Positions 1 to 6,551 of a stretch of 6,996 bases of DNA are shown here, piece after piece; positions within the stretch are counted from its first letter, which is position 1; each line of letters starts with the position of its first letter. Made by a program: the position numbers and the translations under genes. This stretch comes from an uncultured Actinomycetes bacterium. Its GTDB lineage: Bacteria; Actinomycetota; Acidimicrobiia; Acidimicrobiales; Microtrichaceae. Under the pieces are notes generated by a model. That model made no database searches and had not been told where the DNA came from. It saw nothing but the letters and a program-made list of their open reading frames with translations. The stretch is from assembly GCA_903930035.1 (NCBI GenBank), contig CAIYXG010000469.1:1-6996 (forward strand), read 5' to 3'.

Positions 1-157
1 AGACCATCTTCGAGTCGTAGAGCAGGCGGCCGATCAGCGTGGACTTGCCGTCGTCGACGCTGCCGCACGTGATGAACCGCAGCATGGACTTGTGCTCGTG
101 CTGGGCCAGGTAGGCGTCGATGTCGGACGCGACCAGGTCCTCGGCGGCGTACGACAT
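1..157 (-). CDS. cysN: Sulfate adenylyltransferase subunit 1 (CysN), N-terminal part, cut by the window edge
   Basis: This is the first 52 codons of the GTPase subunit of ATP sulfurylase, which couples GTP hydrolysis to APS formation by CysD in the cytoplasm. The visible part has the usual short N-terminal leader followed by LRFITCGSVDDGKSTLIGRL. This contains the P-loop GSVDDGKS (residues 32-39), which is close to diagnostic for CysN and CysNC among translation-factor-like GTPases. The start ATG at 155-157 shares one base with the cysD stop (TGATG). It is preceded by a strong Shine-Dalgarno AGGAGGG at 167-173 (spacer 9), placed inside the last codons of cysD. The rest of the gene lies beyond position 1, so I cannot see whether it is fused to an APS kinase domain (CysNC), as is common in actinobacteria. 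The family call is secure. Confidence 0.96.
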   Translation of the reverse strand, partial: MSYAAEDLVASDIDAYLAQHEHKSMLRFITCGSVDDGKSTLIGRLLYDSKMV

Positions 158-1056
158 CAGAAGTAGCCCTCCTGCTTCTTGCGCTCCATGGAACCCGAGG
201 CGTCGTGGTCGATGGCCCGGCCCTGCCGCTCCGAGCTGGTGGTGAGCAGCATCTCCTGGATGACCTCGGTGAGCGTCGTCGCCGTGGACTCGACGGCGCC
301 GGTCAGCGGGTAGCAGCCGAGCGTCCGGAACCGCACGCTGCGCTCGACCACCTCACCGGGCTCGACCGGCATGCGGTCGTCGTCGACCATCAGCAGGATG
401 CCGTCCCGCTCGACCGTGGGCCGCGGCGCCGCCAGGTAGAGCGGCACGATCGGGATCTCCTCGCGGTGGATGTACTGCCAGATGTCGAGCTCGGTCCAGT
501 TGCTCAGCGGGAACACCCGCACGCTCTCGCCCGGCCGGGTCTGCGCGTTGTAGAGGCGCCACAGCTCCGGCCGCTGCGCCTTGGGGTCCCAGCGGTGCTG
601 GGCGGAGCGGATCGAGAACACCCGCTCCTTGGCCCGGGACTTCTCCTCGTCGCGCCGGGCCCCGCCGAACGCCAGGTCGAACCCGTACTGGTCGAGCGCC
701 TGCTTGAGCCCCTCGGTCTTCCACATGTCGGTGTGGGTCGAGGACCCGTGGTCGAACGGGTTGATGCCCCGCTCGAGGCACTCGGGGTTCTGGTGCACCA
801 GCAGGTCCATGCCGACCTCGGCGGCCATCCGGTCGCGGAACGCGTACATGGCCTGGAACTTCCAGGTGGTGTCCACGTGCAGGAGCGGGAACGGCGGCAC
901 CGACGGGAAGAAGGCCTTCTTGGCCAGGTGCAGCATGACGGAGCTGTCCTTGCCCACGGAGTAGAGCATCACGGGCCGCTCGGACTCCGAGACGGCCTCG
1001 CGCATGATCTGGATGGACTCGGCCTCCAGCCGCTGCAGGTGCGTGAGGTGGGTCAT
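157..1056 (-). CDS. cysD: Sulfate adenylyltransferase subunit 2 (CysD)
   Basis: This is the catalytic subunit of heterodimeric ATP sulfurylase, which converts sulfate and ATP to APS and pyrophosphate. The protein is 299 aa, close to the roughly 300 aa typical of CysD. It has the PP-loop SVGKDSS at residues 33-39, the HVDTTWKF segment at 60-67, the GGARRDEEKSRAKER signature at 131-145 and the family's typical C-terminal end ERKKQEGYF. I chose the ATG at 1054-1056, which overlaps the stop of the upstream dehydrogenase gene as ATGA. The frame stays open to an ATG at 1095, but that would add 13 Arg/Gly-rich residues unlike CysD and lengthen the overlap. The gene overlaps cysN by one base. It lies in an operon with a sulfotransferase, so it may feed sulfation rather than only cysteine synthesis; that role is inferred from context. 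Confidence 0.97.
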   Translation of the reverse strand: MTHLTHLQRLEAESIQIMREAVSESERPVMLYSVGKDSSVMLHLAKKAFFPSVPPFPLLHVDTTWKFQAMYAFRDRMAAEVGMDLLVHQNPECLERGINPFDHGSSTHTDMWKTEGLKQALDQYGFDLAFGGARRDEEKSRAKERVFSIRSAQHRWDPKAQRPELWRLYNAQTRPGESVRVFPLSNWTELDIWQYIHREEIPIVPLYLAAPRPTVERDGILLMVDDDRMPVEPGEVVERSVRFRTLGCYPLTGAVESTATTLTEVIQEMLLTTSSERQGRAIDHDASGSMERKKQEGYF

Positions 1057-2069
1057 GCCAGGGTCCCGTCCACGGCGACCATGACCTTGCCGCACTCCTT
1101 GGAGCCTTCGAGCAGCGCCAGCGCGTCGTCGAACCGCTCGAGCGGGAACCGGTCCGTGACGAGCGCCGACAGGTCGCGCCGGGCCAGCAGGTCGACGGCG
1201 TCGGCGAACCGCTCGGGGTACTCCATGGAGCCCCGCACCGTGAACTCCTTCATCAGCATCATCAGGAAGCTCGTGGGCACCGGCGCGTAGTGCAGCGCCA
1301 CCACCGACAGCCGGCCGCCGACGCGTCCCCGGTCGATGATGTCGGTCAGGACCTTCGGCGAGCCCGACGCCTCGATGAACGCGGCGGTGGCCGGGGTGGG
1401 CCCGAACATGAACGGCGTGGTGCCGTGCAGGTCGGCGAGCGCGGCCCAGACGTCGTCGGTGGCGGGGTCCAGCGCCGCCTGCGCACCCAGACCCAGTGCC
1501 AGCCCGCGGCGGGTGGCGCTCAGGTCGACGGCCACGACCTGCTCGTGGCCCTGGTCCACCAGGCTGGCCACGGACGCCAGGCCGACCGGGCCGCAGCCGA
1601 ACACGGCGACGCCGTCGCCCTCGCGGACGTCGGCCTGCTCCACGGCGTGCATGCCGACCGCCAGCGGCTCGGCGAACGCGGCGACGTCCAGCGGCAGGCC
1701 GTCGGGCACGGGGTGCAGCAGGCCGGCGTCGGCCTCACGGACCAGCAGCTCGGGGGTCAGGCCGCCGAACGGCCCGCCGCCGCCGATGCGGCCGAGCTCC
1801 TCGTTGCCCGGCTCCACGACCACGCGGTCGCCCACCTGCACGGTCGCCACCTGGTCGCCGACGCACGACACCACGCCGGCCATCTCGTGGCCCAGGCACA
1901 GCGGCTCGGGGCCAGGGCCGGCCATCCCGCCCATCCGGATGTAGGACAGGTCGCTCCCGCAGATCCCGCAGGCGGCGACCTTGACGACCGCGTCGCGGGG
2001 CCCGGGGTCGGGCGGCGGGACGTCGTCGACCCGGACGTCACCGGGGCCGTGGACTCGCACCTGCAGCAT
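1053..2069 (-). CDS. Zinc-dependent medium-chain alcohol/polyol dehydrogenase (MDR family)
   Basis: The 338-aa protein is an NAD(P)-dependent MDR dehydrogenase, probably cytoplasmic, oxidizing an alcohol or reducing the matching carbonyl. The N-terminal GroES-like domain has AACGICGSD (catalytic zinc ligand C37), LGHEMAGVV (H61 and E62) and FAEPLAVGMHAVE (E134). The Rossmann domain has GCGPVG at 158-163 and an Asp (D182) at the end of the second strand, which favours NAD over NADP. The four-Cys structural zinc loop usually found after the VEP motif is absent. In its place is a Gly-rich stretch at residues 88-103. The start ATG at 2067-2069 has an AGGA at 2078-2081 (spacer 8) and lies 26 bases after the SDR stop. 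Its 3' end overlaps cysD by 4 bases. The substrate is unknown; sorbitol- or threonine-dehydrogenase-like annotations would be guesses. Confidence 0.92.
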   Translation of the reverse strand: MLQVRVHGPGDVRVDDVPPPDPGPRDAVVKVAACGICGSDLSYIRMGGMAGPGPEPLCLGHEMAGVVSCVGDQVATVQVGDRVVVEPGNEELGRIGGGGPFGGLTPELLVREADAGLLHPVPDGLPLDVAAFAEPLAVGMHAVEQADVREGDGVAVFGCGPVGLASVASLVDQGHEQVVAVDLSATRRGLALGLGAQAALDPATDDVWAALADLHGTTPFMFGPTPATAAFIEASGSPKVLTDIIDRGRVGGRLSVVALHYAPVPTSFLMMLMKEFTVRGSMEYPERFADAVDLLARRDLSALVTDRFPLERFDDALALLEGSKECGKVMVAVDGTLA

Positions 2070-2095
2070 GGGGTCGTTCCTGTCGTGGCTCGTGG

Positions 2096-2845
2096 TCAGG
2101 GCAGCAGGTAGCCGCCGTCGACGGCCAGCGTGTGGCCGGTGACGTACGACGCGGCACCGCTGGACAGAAAGAGTACGGCCCCGGCCACCTCGCGCGCCGT
2201 GCCGAACCGCCCCATGGGGATGTGCGCCAGCTCGGCGTCGACGAGCTCGGGGAAGGCCGCCATCGGCGCCGTCATGGGGGTGTCGATGACGCCGGGGGCC
2301 ACAGCGTTGACCCGCACGCCCTTGCCGACCCACTTCGCCGCGAAGTTCCGCGTGGCGGCCACCAGGCCGGCCTTGGCGGCCGAGTAGCCGGGTACCACCG
2401 TGTTGGCGCGTGAGGCCGCCATCGACACCACGTTCACCACGCTGGCCCCGCCCGGCAGGTCGCTGGCGAACAGGAGGCGGCGGCAGGCCGAGGTCAGGCG
2501 CACCGGCCCGGCCAGGTTCAGGGTGAGCGAGTCGGCGAAGGTGTCCGGGTCCCACTCGTCGCCGCCGCCCGGGAACGTGGCGCCGGCGTTGTTGACCAGC
2601 ACGTCGAGCCGCTCCAGCGACGCCGCCAGCGCGTCGACCGACGCCGGGTCGGTGGTCTGCAGCTGGCGGAACGCCATGCCGTCCAGGTCGGTGTCGTACT
2701 CGCCGGCCGCCGCACGGGTGCCGGTGACGGTGACGTCCCCACCGGCGTCCCGGAAGGCAGTGGCGACGGCGTGGCCGATCCCGCTGGTCCCGCCGGTGAC
2801 CACCACGGCGGCGTCCGCAAAGTCGTAGGTGACGTCGTTGGCCAT
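2096..2845 (-). CDS. Short-chain dehydrogenase/reductase (classical SDR)
   Basis: The 249-aa protein has the normal length and motif order of a classical SDR oxidoreductase. The cofactor loop TGGTSGIG is at residues 17-24 and NNAG at 85-88. The catalytic set is N110, S141, Y154 and K158 (YSAAK), followed by VNAVAPGVIDTPM and a C-terminal end in TGHTLAVDGGYLLP. All catalytic positions are intact, so the enzyme should be active. The TGTR turn after the second strand may favour NADP(H), but this is a weak inference. The ATG at 2843-2845 is only 4 bases after the stop of the metallo-hydrolase gene. It is preceded by GGGGGAG at 2855-2861, inside that gene's last codons, so translation is probably coupled. 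The gene is followed at 26 bases by the MDR dehydrogenase. Two different alcohol/ketone dehydrogenases side by side suggest successive redox steps on one metabolite. Confidence 0.95.
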   Translation of the reverse strand: MANDVTYDFADAAVVVTGGTSGIGHAVATAFRDAGGDVTVTGTRAAAGEYDTDLDGMAFRQLQTTDPASVDALAASLERLDVLVNNAGATFPGGGDEWDPDTFADSLTLNLAGPVRLTSACRRLLFASDLPGGASVVNVVSMAASRANTVVPGYSAAKAGLVAATRNFAAKWVGKGVRVNAVAPGVIDTPMTAPMAAFPELVDAELAHIPMGRFGTAREVAGAVLFLSSGAASYVTGHTLAVDGGYLLP

Positions 2846-2849
2846 GCGG

Positions 2850-4118
2850 TCAGTCTCCCCCGCCGGCGGGGTCCGCCGCCCGTCCGAGCTTGGTCAGCGA
2901 GCGCCGGAGCCAGGCCCGCTCCCAGAAGTTGCCGGTCGCACCCAGCAGGTGGTCGGTCGCGGCGAGAGCCACCTCGACCGCTCCCGGGTGCCCCGGCTCG
3001 GCGGCCAGCACGACGTCGGTGAGCTGCAGCGCCTCGACGGGCCGGCCCGCCACCACGTGCGCGCGGGCCCGGTCCACGAGCGCGTCGGCGCCCGCTGCGG
3101 CCACCAGGTCCGTGGCCACAGCCGACGGGTGCACCCCGTAGAGCTCGGTGGTGGACCGGTGGTGGAACCAGCCGGCGTAGTGCTCCCAGATGGCCCGGAC
3201 GTTCCACTTGGTCTGGCCGTAGCCCTCCCCCACGTCGAGGTGGGCCGGGACCTGCACGGTCCGCATGAGGGTCCACACGTCGGCGCCGGCGTTCATGCCC
3301 TCGACGGTCTGGTCGTGGACCGACCGCATGGCCTCCTGCAGCGTGGCGGTCTCCTCCAGGATCCGGTCGGCCCCCACCACCGGGTCGAAGTGGCCGGTCA
3401 CCAGGCGCTCGGGCGCCAGCTCGTGGACCACGTCCAGCGAGTCCACGTACATCAGCGCGTCCCGGTAGCGGTCGCCGCGGATGGTCACCAGGTTGGGCAC
3501 GTGGCCGAAGAGCGGGCCGAACAGGTTCCCTGACAGCAGCGTCCGGCAGTCGGGCAGCCAGACGACCATGGAGTCGAACGTCTCGCCGCCGGGCGTGGCG
3601 ACCAGGTGCAGCTCCCGGCCGCCGACGGTCAGCACCAGCCGGTCCTCGACCAGCACGGTCGGCTCGGGCCGGGCCTGCGGGACGGCGCCGACACCCACCG
3701 ACCGGGCGTGCTCCATGGCGGCCAGGATCGCGTCCATGAAGGCGAACGCCGAGTTGCGCGACCGGAACGCCTCGAGCCGCTCGTTGTCGTCGCGCCACAT
3801 CGTGAAGTTCGCCTGGGCGACCACGTCGCTGTCGGTGTCCTTCACGACGTCCACGCCGCCCACGTGGTCGTAGTGGCCCTGGGTCAGCACGACCGCGCGC
3901 ACCTGCGAGGTGTCCACGGCGTCGTAGGCGCGGCGGTGCAGCGGCCCCTCGAACCCCATGCCGGTGTTGACCACCACCCGGCCGTCGTCGGTGCGGACCA
4001 GGTAGGAGTTGGACCAGCCCGGCGACATGGCGAGCCCGGCCCCCAGGTCGACCGCCGGGTCGCCGGTGGCGCCCGTCATGGCGCCGGCCCCCGGCCGCTC
4101 GCGGTGGATCCCGGGCAT
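2850..4118 (-). CDS. Metallo-beta-lactamase-fold hydrolase of the alkyl sulfatase family, with altered metal motif
   Basis: The 422-aa protein has an MBL-fold domain (about residues 25-250) followed by an alkyl-sulfatase dimerization-type domain (about 255-422). Family marks are TQGHYDHVGG (79-88), TPGGE (175-179), the VPNLVTIRGDRYRDAL stretch (207-222), VTGHFDP with H243, and NVRAIWEHYAGWF (306-318). The end resembles the C-terminal tail of SdsA1-like enzymes (NFWERAWLRR). N209 and R214 match in spacing the Asn/Arg sulfate-binding pair I recall from SdsA1. Two metal-ligand positions differ: Q80 for the first His, and G197 or N198 for the second Glu. There is no signal peptide, unlike secreted SdsA1, so it should be cytoplasmic. 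The ATG at 4116-4118 overlaps the sulfotransferase stop (TGATG) and has a strong GGGAGGT at 4125-4131 (spacer 6). An internal ATG at 4079 is less favoured. It may cleave a sulfate ester, but activity is not assured. Confidence 0.88.
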   Translation of the reverse strand: MPGIHRERPGAGAMTGATGDPAVDLGAGLAMSPGWSNSYLVRTDDGRVVVNTGMGFEGPLHRRAYDAVDTSQVRAVVLTQGHYDHVGGVDVVKDTDSDVVAQANFTMWRDDNERLEAFRSRNSAFAFMDAILAAMEHARSVGVGAVPQARPEPTVLVEDRLVLTVGGRELHLVATPGGETFDSMVVWLPDCRTLLSGNLFGPLFGHVPNLVTIRGDRYRDALMYVDSLDVVHELAPERLVTGHFDPVVGADRILEETATLQEAMRSVHDQTVEGMNAGADVWTLMRTVQVPAHLDVGEGYGQTKWNVRAIWEHYAGWFHHRSTTELYGVHPSAVATDLVAAAGADALVDRARAHVVAGRPVEALQLTDVVLAAEPGHPGAVEVALAATDHLLGATGNFWERAWLRRSLTKLGRAADPAGGGD

Positions 4119-5371
4119 CAGTGCACCTCCCGCCGGACCTGTGGGAACGCCTCGAAGTAGAAGGCGTACCGCTCGTAGAGCTCGTCGGGCTCCAGCCCGA
4201 AGTCGCCCCGCAGGTCGTAGACGACCTTGCCGTCCTTGCCCCGGGGGTTGCCGGCCACGTACTCGGCCAGACCGGCGCGGCACTCGTCGGTGATCTCCAT
4301 CCCGGCCGTCCCGACGATGCGCTCGGCCATGGCGACGTCGTCGGACATGAACTCGCCGAACTCGACGTCGACCCGCTGGGCCTCGGGGACCAGGTGGGCG
4401 TCGCGCACGCCGGCCCGCAGGAGCCGCTCGACGCGGTCGGCCCAGTAGGCGGCCAGCTCGTCGGCCTCGACCTCTACCCGCCGGTTGCGGTCGCCGTAGG
4501 CCAGCATCGTGATGGCCGACTGCAGCACCGCCACGGGGTCGCGGAGCGTGAGGGCCACGGTGGCGTCGGGGAACGTGGCCATGAGGGGCCCGAGCCGCTC
4601 CAGGTGCTGCGGGCACTTGAGGACCCAGCGGTTCGGTCCGCGCAGGTAGCTGAGCACCTGCAGCTGCCGGCGCAGGAAGGCGTAGTGGCCGTGCTGGTCG
4701 AGCGTCTCGGCGTGGTCGCGCCACGCAGGGACCCGGGCCGACCACTCGAGCACGTACGTGCACAGGTCCAGGTCCATGAGCTCGCACTCCTCCTCGATGG
4801 AGGACGGCGGACGGTCGTGCATCAGGGCGGTGAGCGGCGACACCTGCTGGGTCATCTCGTGCTCCCGGAGCGCCCGCAGGTAGCGCGGGTCCACACCGTC
4901 CCGGCCGGGCCCGTCGCCGAGCACCGGCACCGGCTCCTGGACCTCCCACCACGGCAGTGACCGGAAGCGGCGGTCGGTCGCCAGCAGGTTGACCAGGTGC
5001 GTCGTGCCCGACCGGGGCAGCCCGACCACGATGACCGGCGGCTCCAGCTCGACCTCGAGCGCCTCGGGGTGCCGGCGCACGAAGTCCTCGAACCGCAGCC
5101 GGGCTGCCAGCAGGCCGACCAGCCGCTGGCGCACCAGGAACCGGCCCAGGCCCGACAGGCCGGCGTCGGCGTCGACCGCCACGGCCTGCGCGGCCAGGCG
5201 GTCGAGGAGCGTCGGGTCCTCGAACCCGGACATGCCGGTGCGGCGCTCGGCCGCGGCGACCAGCACGGCGGGGTCCAGATCGACCTCCATGCCGAGCGCC
5301 ATGTCGTAGATCTGCTGCTCCGCCGCGTCGCGCTGCGGCTCGCGCAGGTCGGCGATCTTGATCTCCTGCAT
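4118..5371 (-). CDS. PAPS-dependent sulfotransferase (Sulfotransfer_3-like)
   Basis: The 417-aa enzyme should transfer the sulfo group from PAPS to a hydroxyl (or amine) of a small molecule or lipid in the cytoplasm. The 5'-phosphosulfate loop GLPRSGTTHLVNLL includes PRSGTT at residues 119-124. The segment WVLKCPQHL (249-257) and the 3'-phosphate region LTLRDPVAVLQS, with R277 and S285, are in the expected order and spacing. The roughly 100-residue N-terminal helical extension and the acidic IEEECELMDLD block (192-202) fit the large actinobacterial sulfotransferase group rather than short aryl sulfotransferases. It is the first gene of the operon. The ATG at 5369-5371 has no clear Shine-Dalgarno but has TACGGT ending 6 bases upstream, as in leaderless genes. 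In-frame extensions upstream run into the divergent gene and look unlike coding sequence. The acceptor is unknown. Confidence 0.93.
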   Translation of the reverse strand: MQEIKIADLREPQRDAAEQQIYDMALGMEVDLDPAVLVAAAERRTGMSGFEDPTLLDRLAAQAVAVDADAGLSGLGRFLVRQRLVGLLAARLRFEDFVRRHPEALEVELEPPVIVVGLPRSGTTHLVNLLATDRRFRSLPWWEVQEPVPVLGDGPGRDGVDPRYLRALREHEMTQQVSPLTALMHDRPPSSIEEECELMDLDLCTYVLEWSARVPAWRDHAETLDQHGHYAFLRRQLQVLSYLRGPNRWVLKCPQHLERLGPLMATFPDATVALTLRDPVAVLQSAITMLAYGDRNRRVEVEADELAAYWADRVERLLRAGVRDAHLVPEAQRVDVEFGEFMSDDVAMAERIVGTAGMEITDECRAGLAEYVAGNPRGKDGKVVYDLRGDFGLEPDELYERYAFYFEAFPQVRREVH

Positions 5372-5377
5372 CGGCGC

Positions 5378-5383
5378 ACCGTA
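5378..5383 (-). promoter_or_regulatory. Putative -10 element of a leaderless promoter for the sulfotransferase operon
   Basis: Read on the minus strand, TACGGT fits the actinobacterial TANNNT consensus and is followed by exactly 6 bases before the ATG at 5371, which would put transcription start at or next to the A of the ATG. A possible -35, TTATCG, lies at 5402-5407 with an 18-base spacer but is a poor match. No Shine-Dalgarno is visible. The call is inferred from position and a degenerate motif. Confidence 0.4.
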
Positions 5384-5398
5384 CCGGCCGTAGTGCGG

Positions 5399-5426
5399 TT
5401 GCGATAAGCCGTTGCGGCAGTAGCGT
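5399..5426 (+). promoter_or_regulatory. Putative leaderless promoter of the lipoprotein gene
   Basis: TTGCGA at 5399-5404 and TAGCGT at 5421-5426 are separated by 16 bases and fit a sigma-70-type promoter of the actinobacterial pattern. The -10 ends 6 bases before the ATG at 5433, so the transcript would start at the start codon. There is no Shine-Dalgarno upstream of the ATG, which agrees with leaderless translation. The -35 region overlaps the presumed promoter of the divergent operon, so the two may compete or be co-regulated. Confidence 0.45.
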
Positions 5427-5432
5427 CCGCAC

Positions 5433-6524
5433 ATGGGAACGGCTCGAACCGTCACGGCGACCGCGGCAGCGCTGGCCGTCGGCACGCTCCTGCTCGCAGG
5501 GTGCCGCGGTTCCACGGGGTCCGACGCAGCTGCTGGCTCGTCGACGACCACGACGTCGCCGACGCCCACGAGCGCGTCGACGACCACGACAGTGCCGCAG
5601 CTGCGCGCCGCTGCGCTGCCGCCGTGCCCGGCCGGTGCGAACGGGATCACCACGCTGCCCGACTGGGTGACCGGCGCGCTCCCGGCCGGGACCACGCTGG
5701 CCAGGGGGTCCACCGGCGTGAACGCACCGCAGGACGACGGCGCACCCCGGCCCCTCGTGACGCTGCTCGTCGGCCGGAAGGACGGCGAGCAGGTCCCCAC
5801 CATCACCCTCTACCGCACTCCCGGGGTGACAGCGGCGACGCTCGACCCGTCCCAGGAGTGGAACCCTGGCGTGCCGAGGCTCACCACCGTCCGGGGGCGG
5901 CCCGGCACGGTCGGGCAGACGATCAGTCGCAGCGGGCCGGGTCCCACCACTGCGACCTGGGGGGAGGCTGGCGACACGTGGACGGCGACGAGCACCCTCG
6001 GGGTCGACGCGCTGGCCGCCGCGCTCGGCGCGCTGCGCCTTGCGGACGACGGCGTGACCGACCCGACCGGGGCGTTCACGCAGGTGGGGAGCGGGCCGTA
6101 CCTCGCGAGCGGCGCGTGGTCGCGCGGGCTGCTTCGGGTGACCCAGCTCGAGGTCCGCACGGCGGCGCCGACCCCGGCCAAGCAGCGGGTGCTGTACGTG
6201 CGGATCGACCCCGCCGCGCCCGGCACGACCGGACCGCTCGGGGGCCCCGCCGGCGGGACCAGTTCGACGACGGAGCTCGACGGGCGCACCGTGCTGCTCA
6301 ACCCGTACGCCCTGACGGCAGCGCTCGACGACGGGTCGCAGGTGGGGATCAGGGCCTACGACGGCCAGAGCCAGCCAGCGTCGCTCGACCCTGCCACCGC
6401 CACGGCCGTGCTCGCCGGCCTCCATCGCCGCGGCCCGGCCGACGCACCGCTCGTGGACTCGCTGCCCGTCGGCGACGCCGGCCCCGACGGCGCCGTGCCG
6501 CCCGGGTTCTGCCGCGAGGCGTGA
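5433..6524 (+). CDS. Secreted lipoprotein of unknown function
   Basis: The 363-aa protein begins with a lipoprotein signal peptide: an Arg at position 5, an Ala/Leu-rich hydrophobic stretch and the lipobox LLAGC, with lipidated C24. A low-complexity Ser/Thr-rich linker follows (about 27-54, with runs of four Thr). The mature protein should be anchored on the outer face of the membrane. I do not recognise the family of the folded part. Two segments look similar in plan, about 150-203 and 280-334. Each has a GR turn, a Trp/Gly/Asp-rich middle and an Ala-rich helix ending in LR or LH, which suggests an internal duplication. The only other cysteines are C65 and C360, a possible disulfide tying the two ends of the domain. 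The ATG at 5433 fits both the signal peptide and the promoter placement. The gene diverges from the sulfur operon and converges on the META gene. Confidence 0.86.
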   Translation: MGTARTVTATAAALAVGTLLLAGCRGSTGSDAAAGSSTTTTSPTPTSASTTTTVPQLRAAALPPCPAGANGITTLPDWVTGALPAGTTLARGSTGVNAPQDDGAPRPLVTLLVGRKDGEQVPTITLYRTPGVTAATLDPSQEWNPGVPRLTTVRGRPGTVGQTISRSGPGPTTATWGEAGDTWTATSTLGVDALAAALGALRLADDGVTDPTGAFTQVGSGPYLASGAWSRGLLRVTQLEVRTAAPTPAKQRVLYVRIDPAAPGTTGPLGGPAGGTSSTTELDGRTVLLNPYALTAALDDGSQVGIRAYDGQSQPASLDPATATAVLAGLHRRGPADAPLVDSLPVGDAGPDGAVPPGFCREA

Positions 6525-6551
6525 TCCGCCACCGGCCCAGACGGCCAGGCG

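Noticed and set aside
1057..1095. Earlier in-frame start for cysD at 1095
   Set aside because: It would add 13 Arg/Gly-rich residues with no likeness to CysD, inside the upstream dehydrogenase gene. The ATG at 1056 gives the family length and an ATGA overlap.
205..1290. Plus-strand open frame of 361 codons opposite cysD
   Set aside because: It is a low-complexity, Arg/Leu/Val/His-rich translation caused by high GC on the strand opposite a clear cysD gene, with no motifs.
2518..3798. Minus-strand open frame of 426 codons across the hydrolase and SDR genes
   Set aside because: It is an Arg/Pro/Gly-rich shadow in another frame of two genes whose motifs are intact.
4119..6425. Long minus-strand open frame continuing upstream of the metallo-hydrolase start, which would give a protein of about 1190 aa
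   Set aside because: The part upstream of 4118 overlaps the sulfotransferase and the lipoprotein in other frames, is Arg/Gly/Pro-rich and resembles no protein. The true start at 4118 has a strong Shine-Dalgarno.
6525..6551. Possible bidirectional terminator between the convergent genes (GGCC-CAGAC-GGCC)
   Set aside because: The stem is only 4 bp and there is no T-run, so it is too weak to call.
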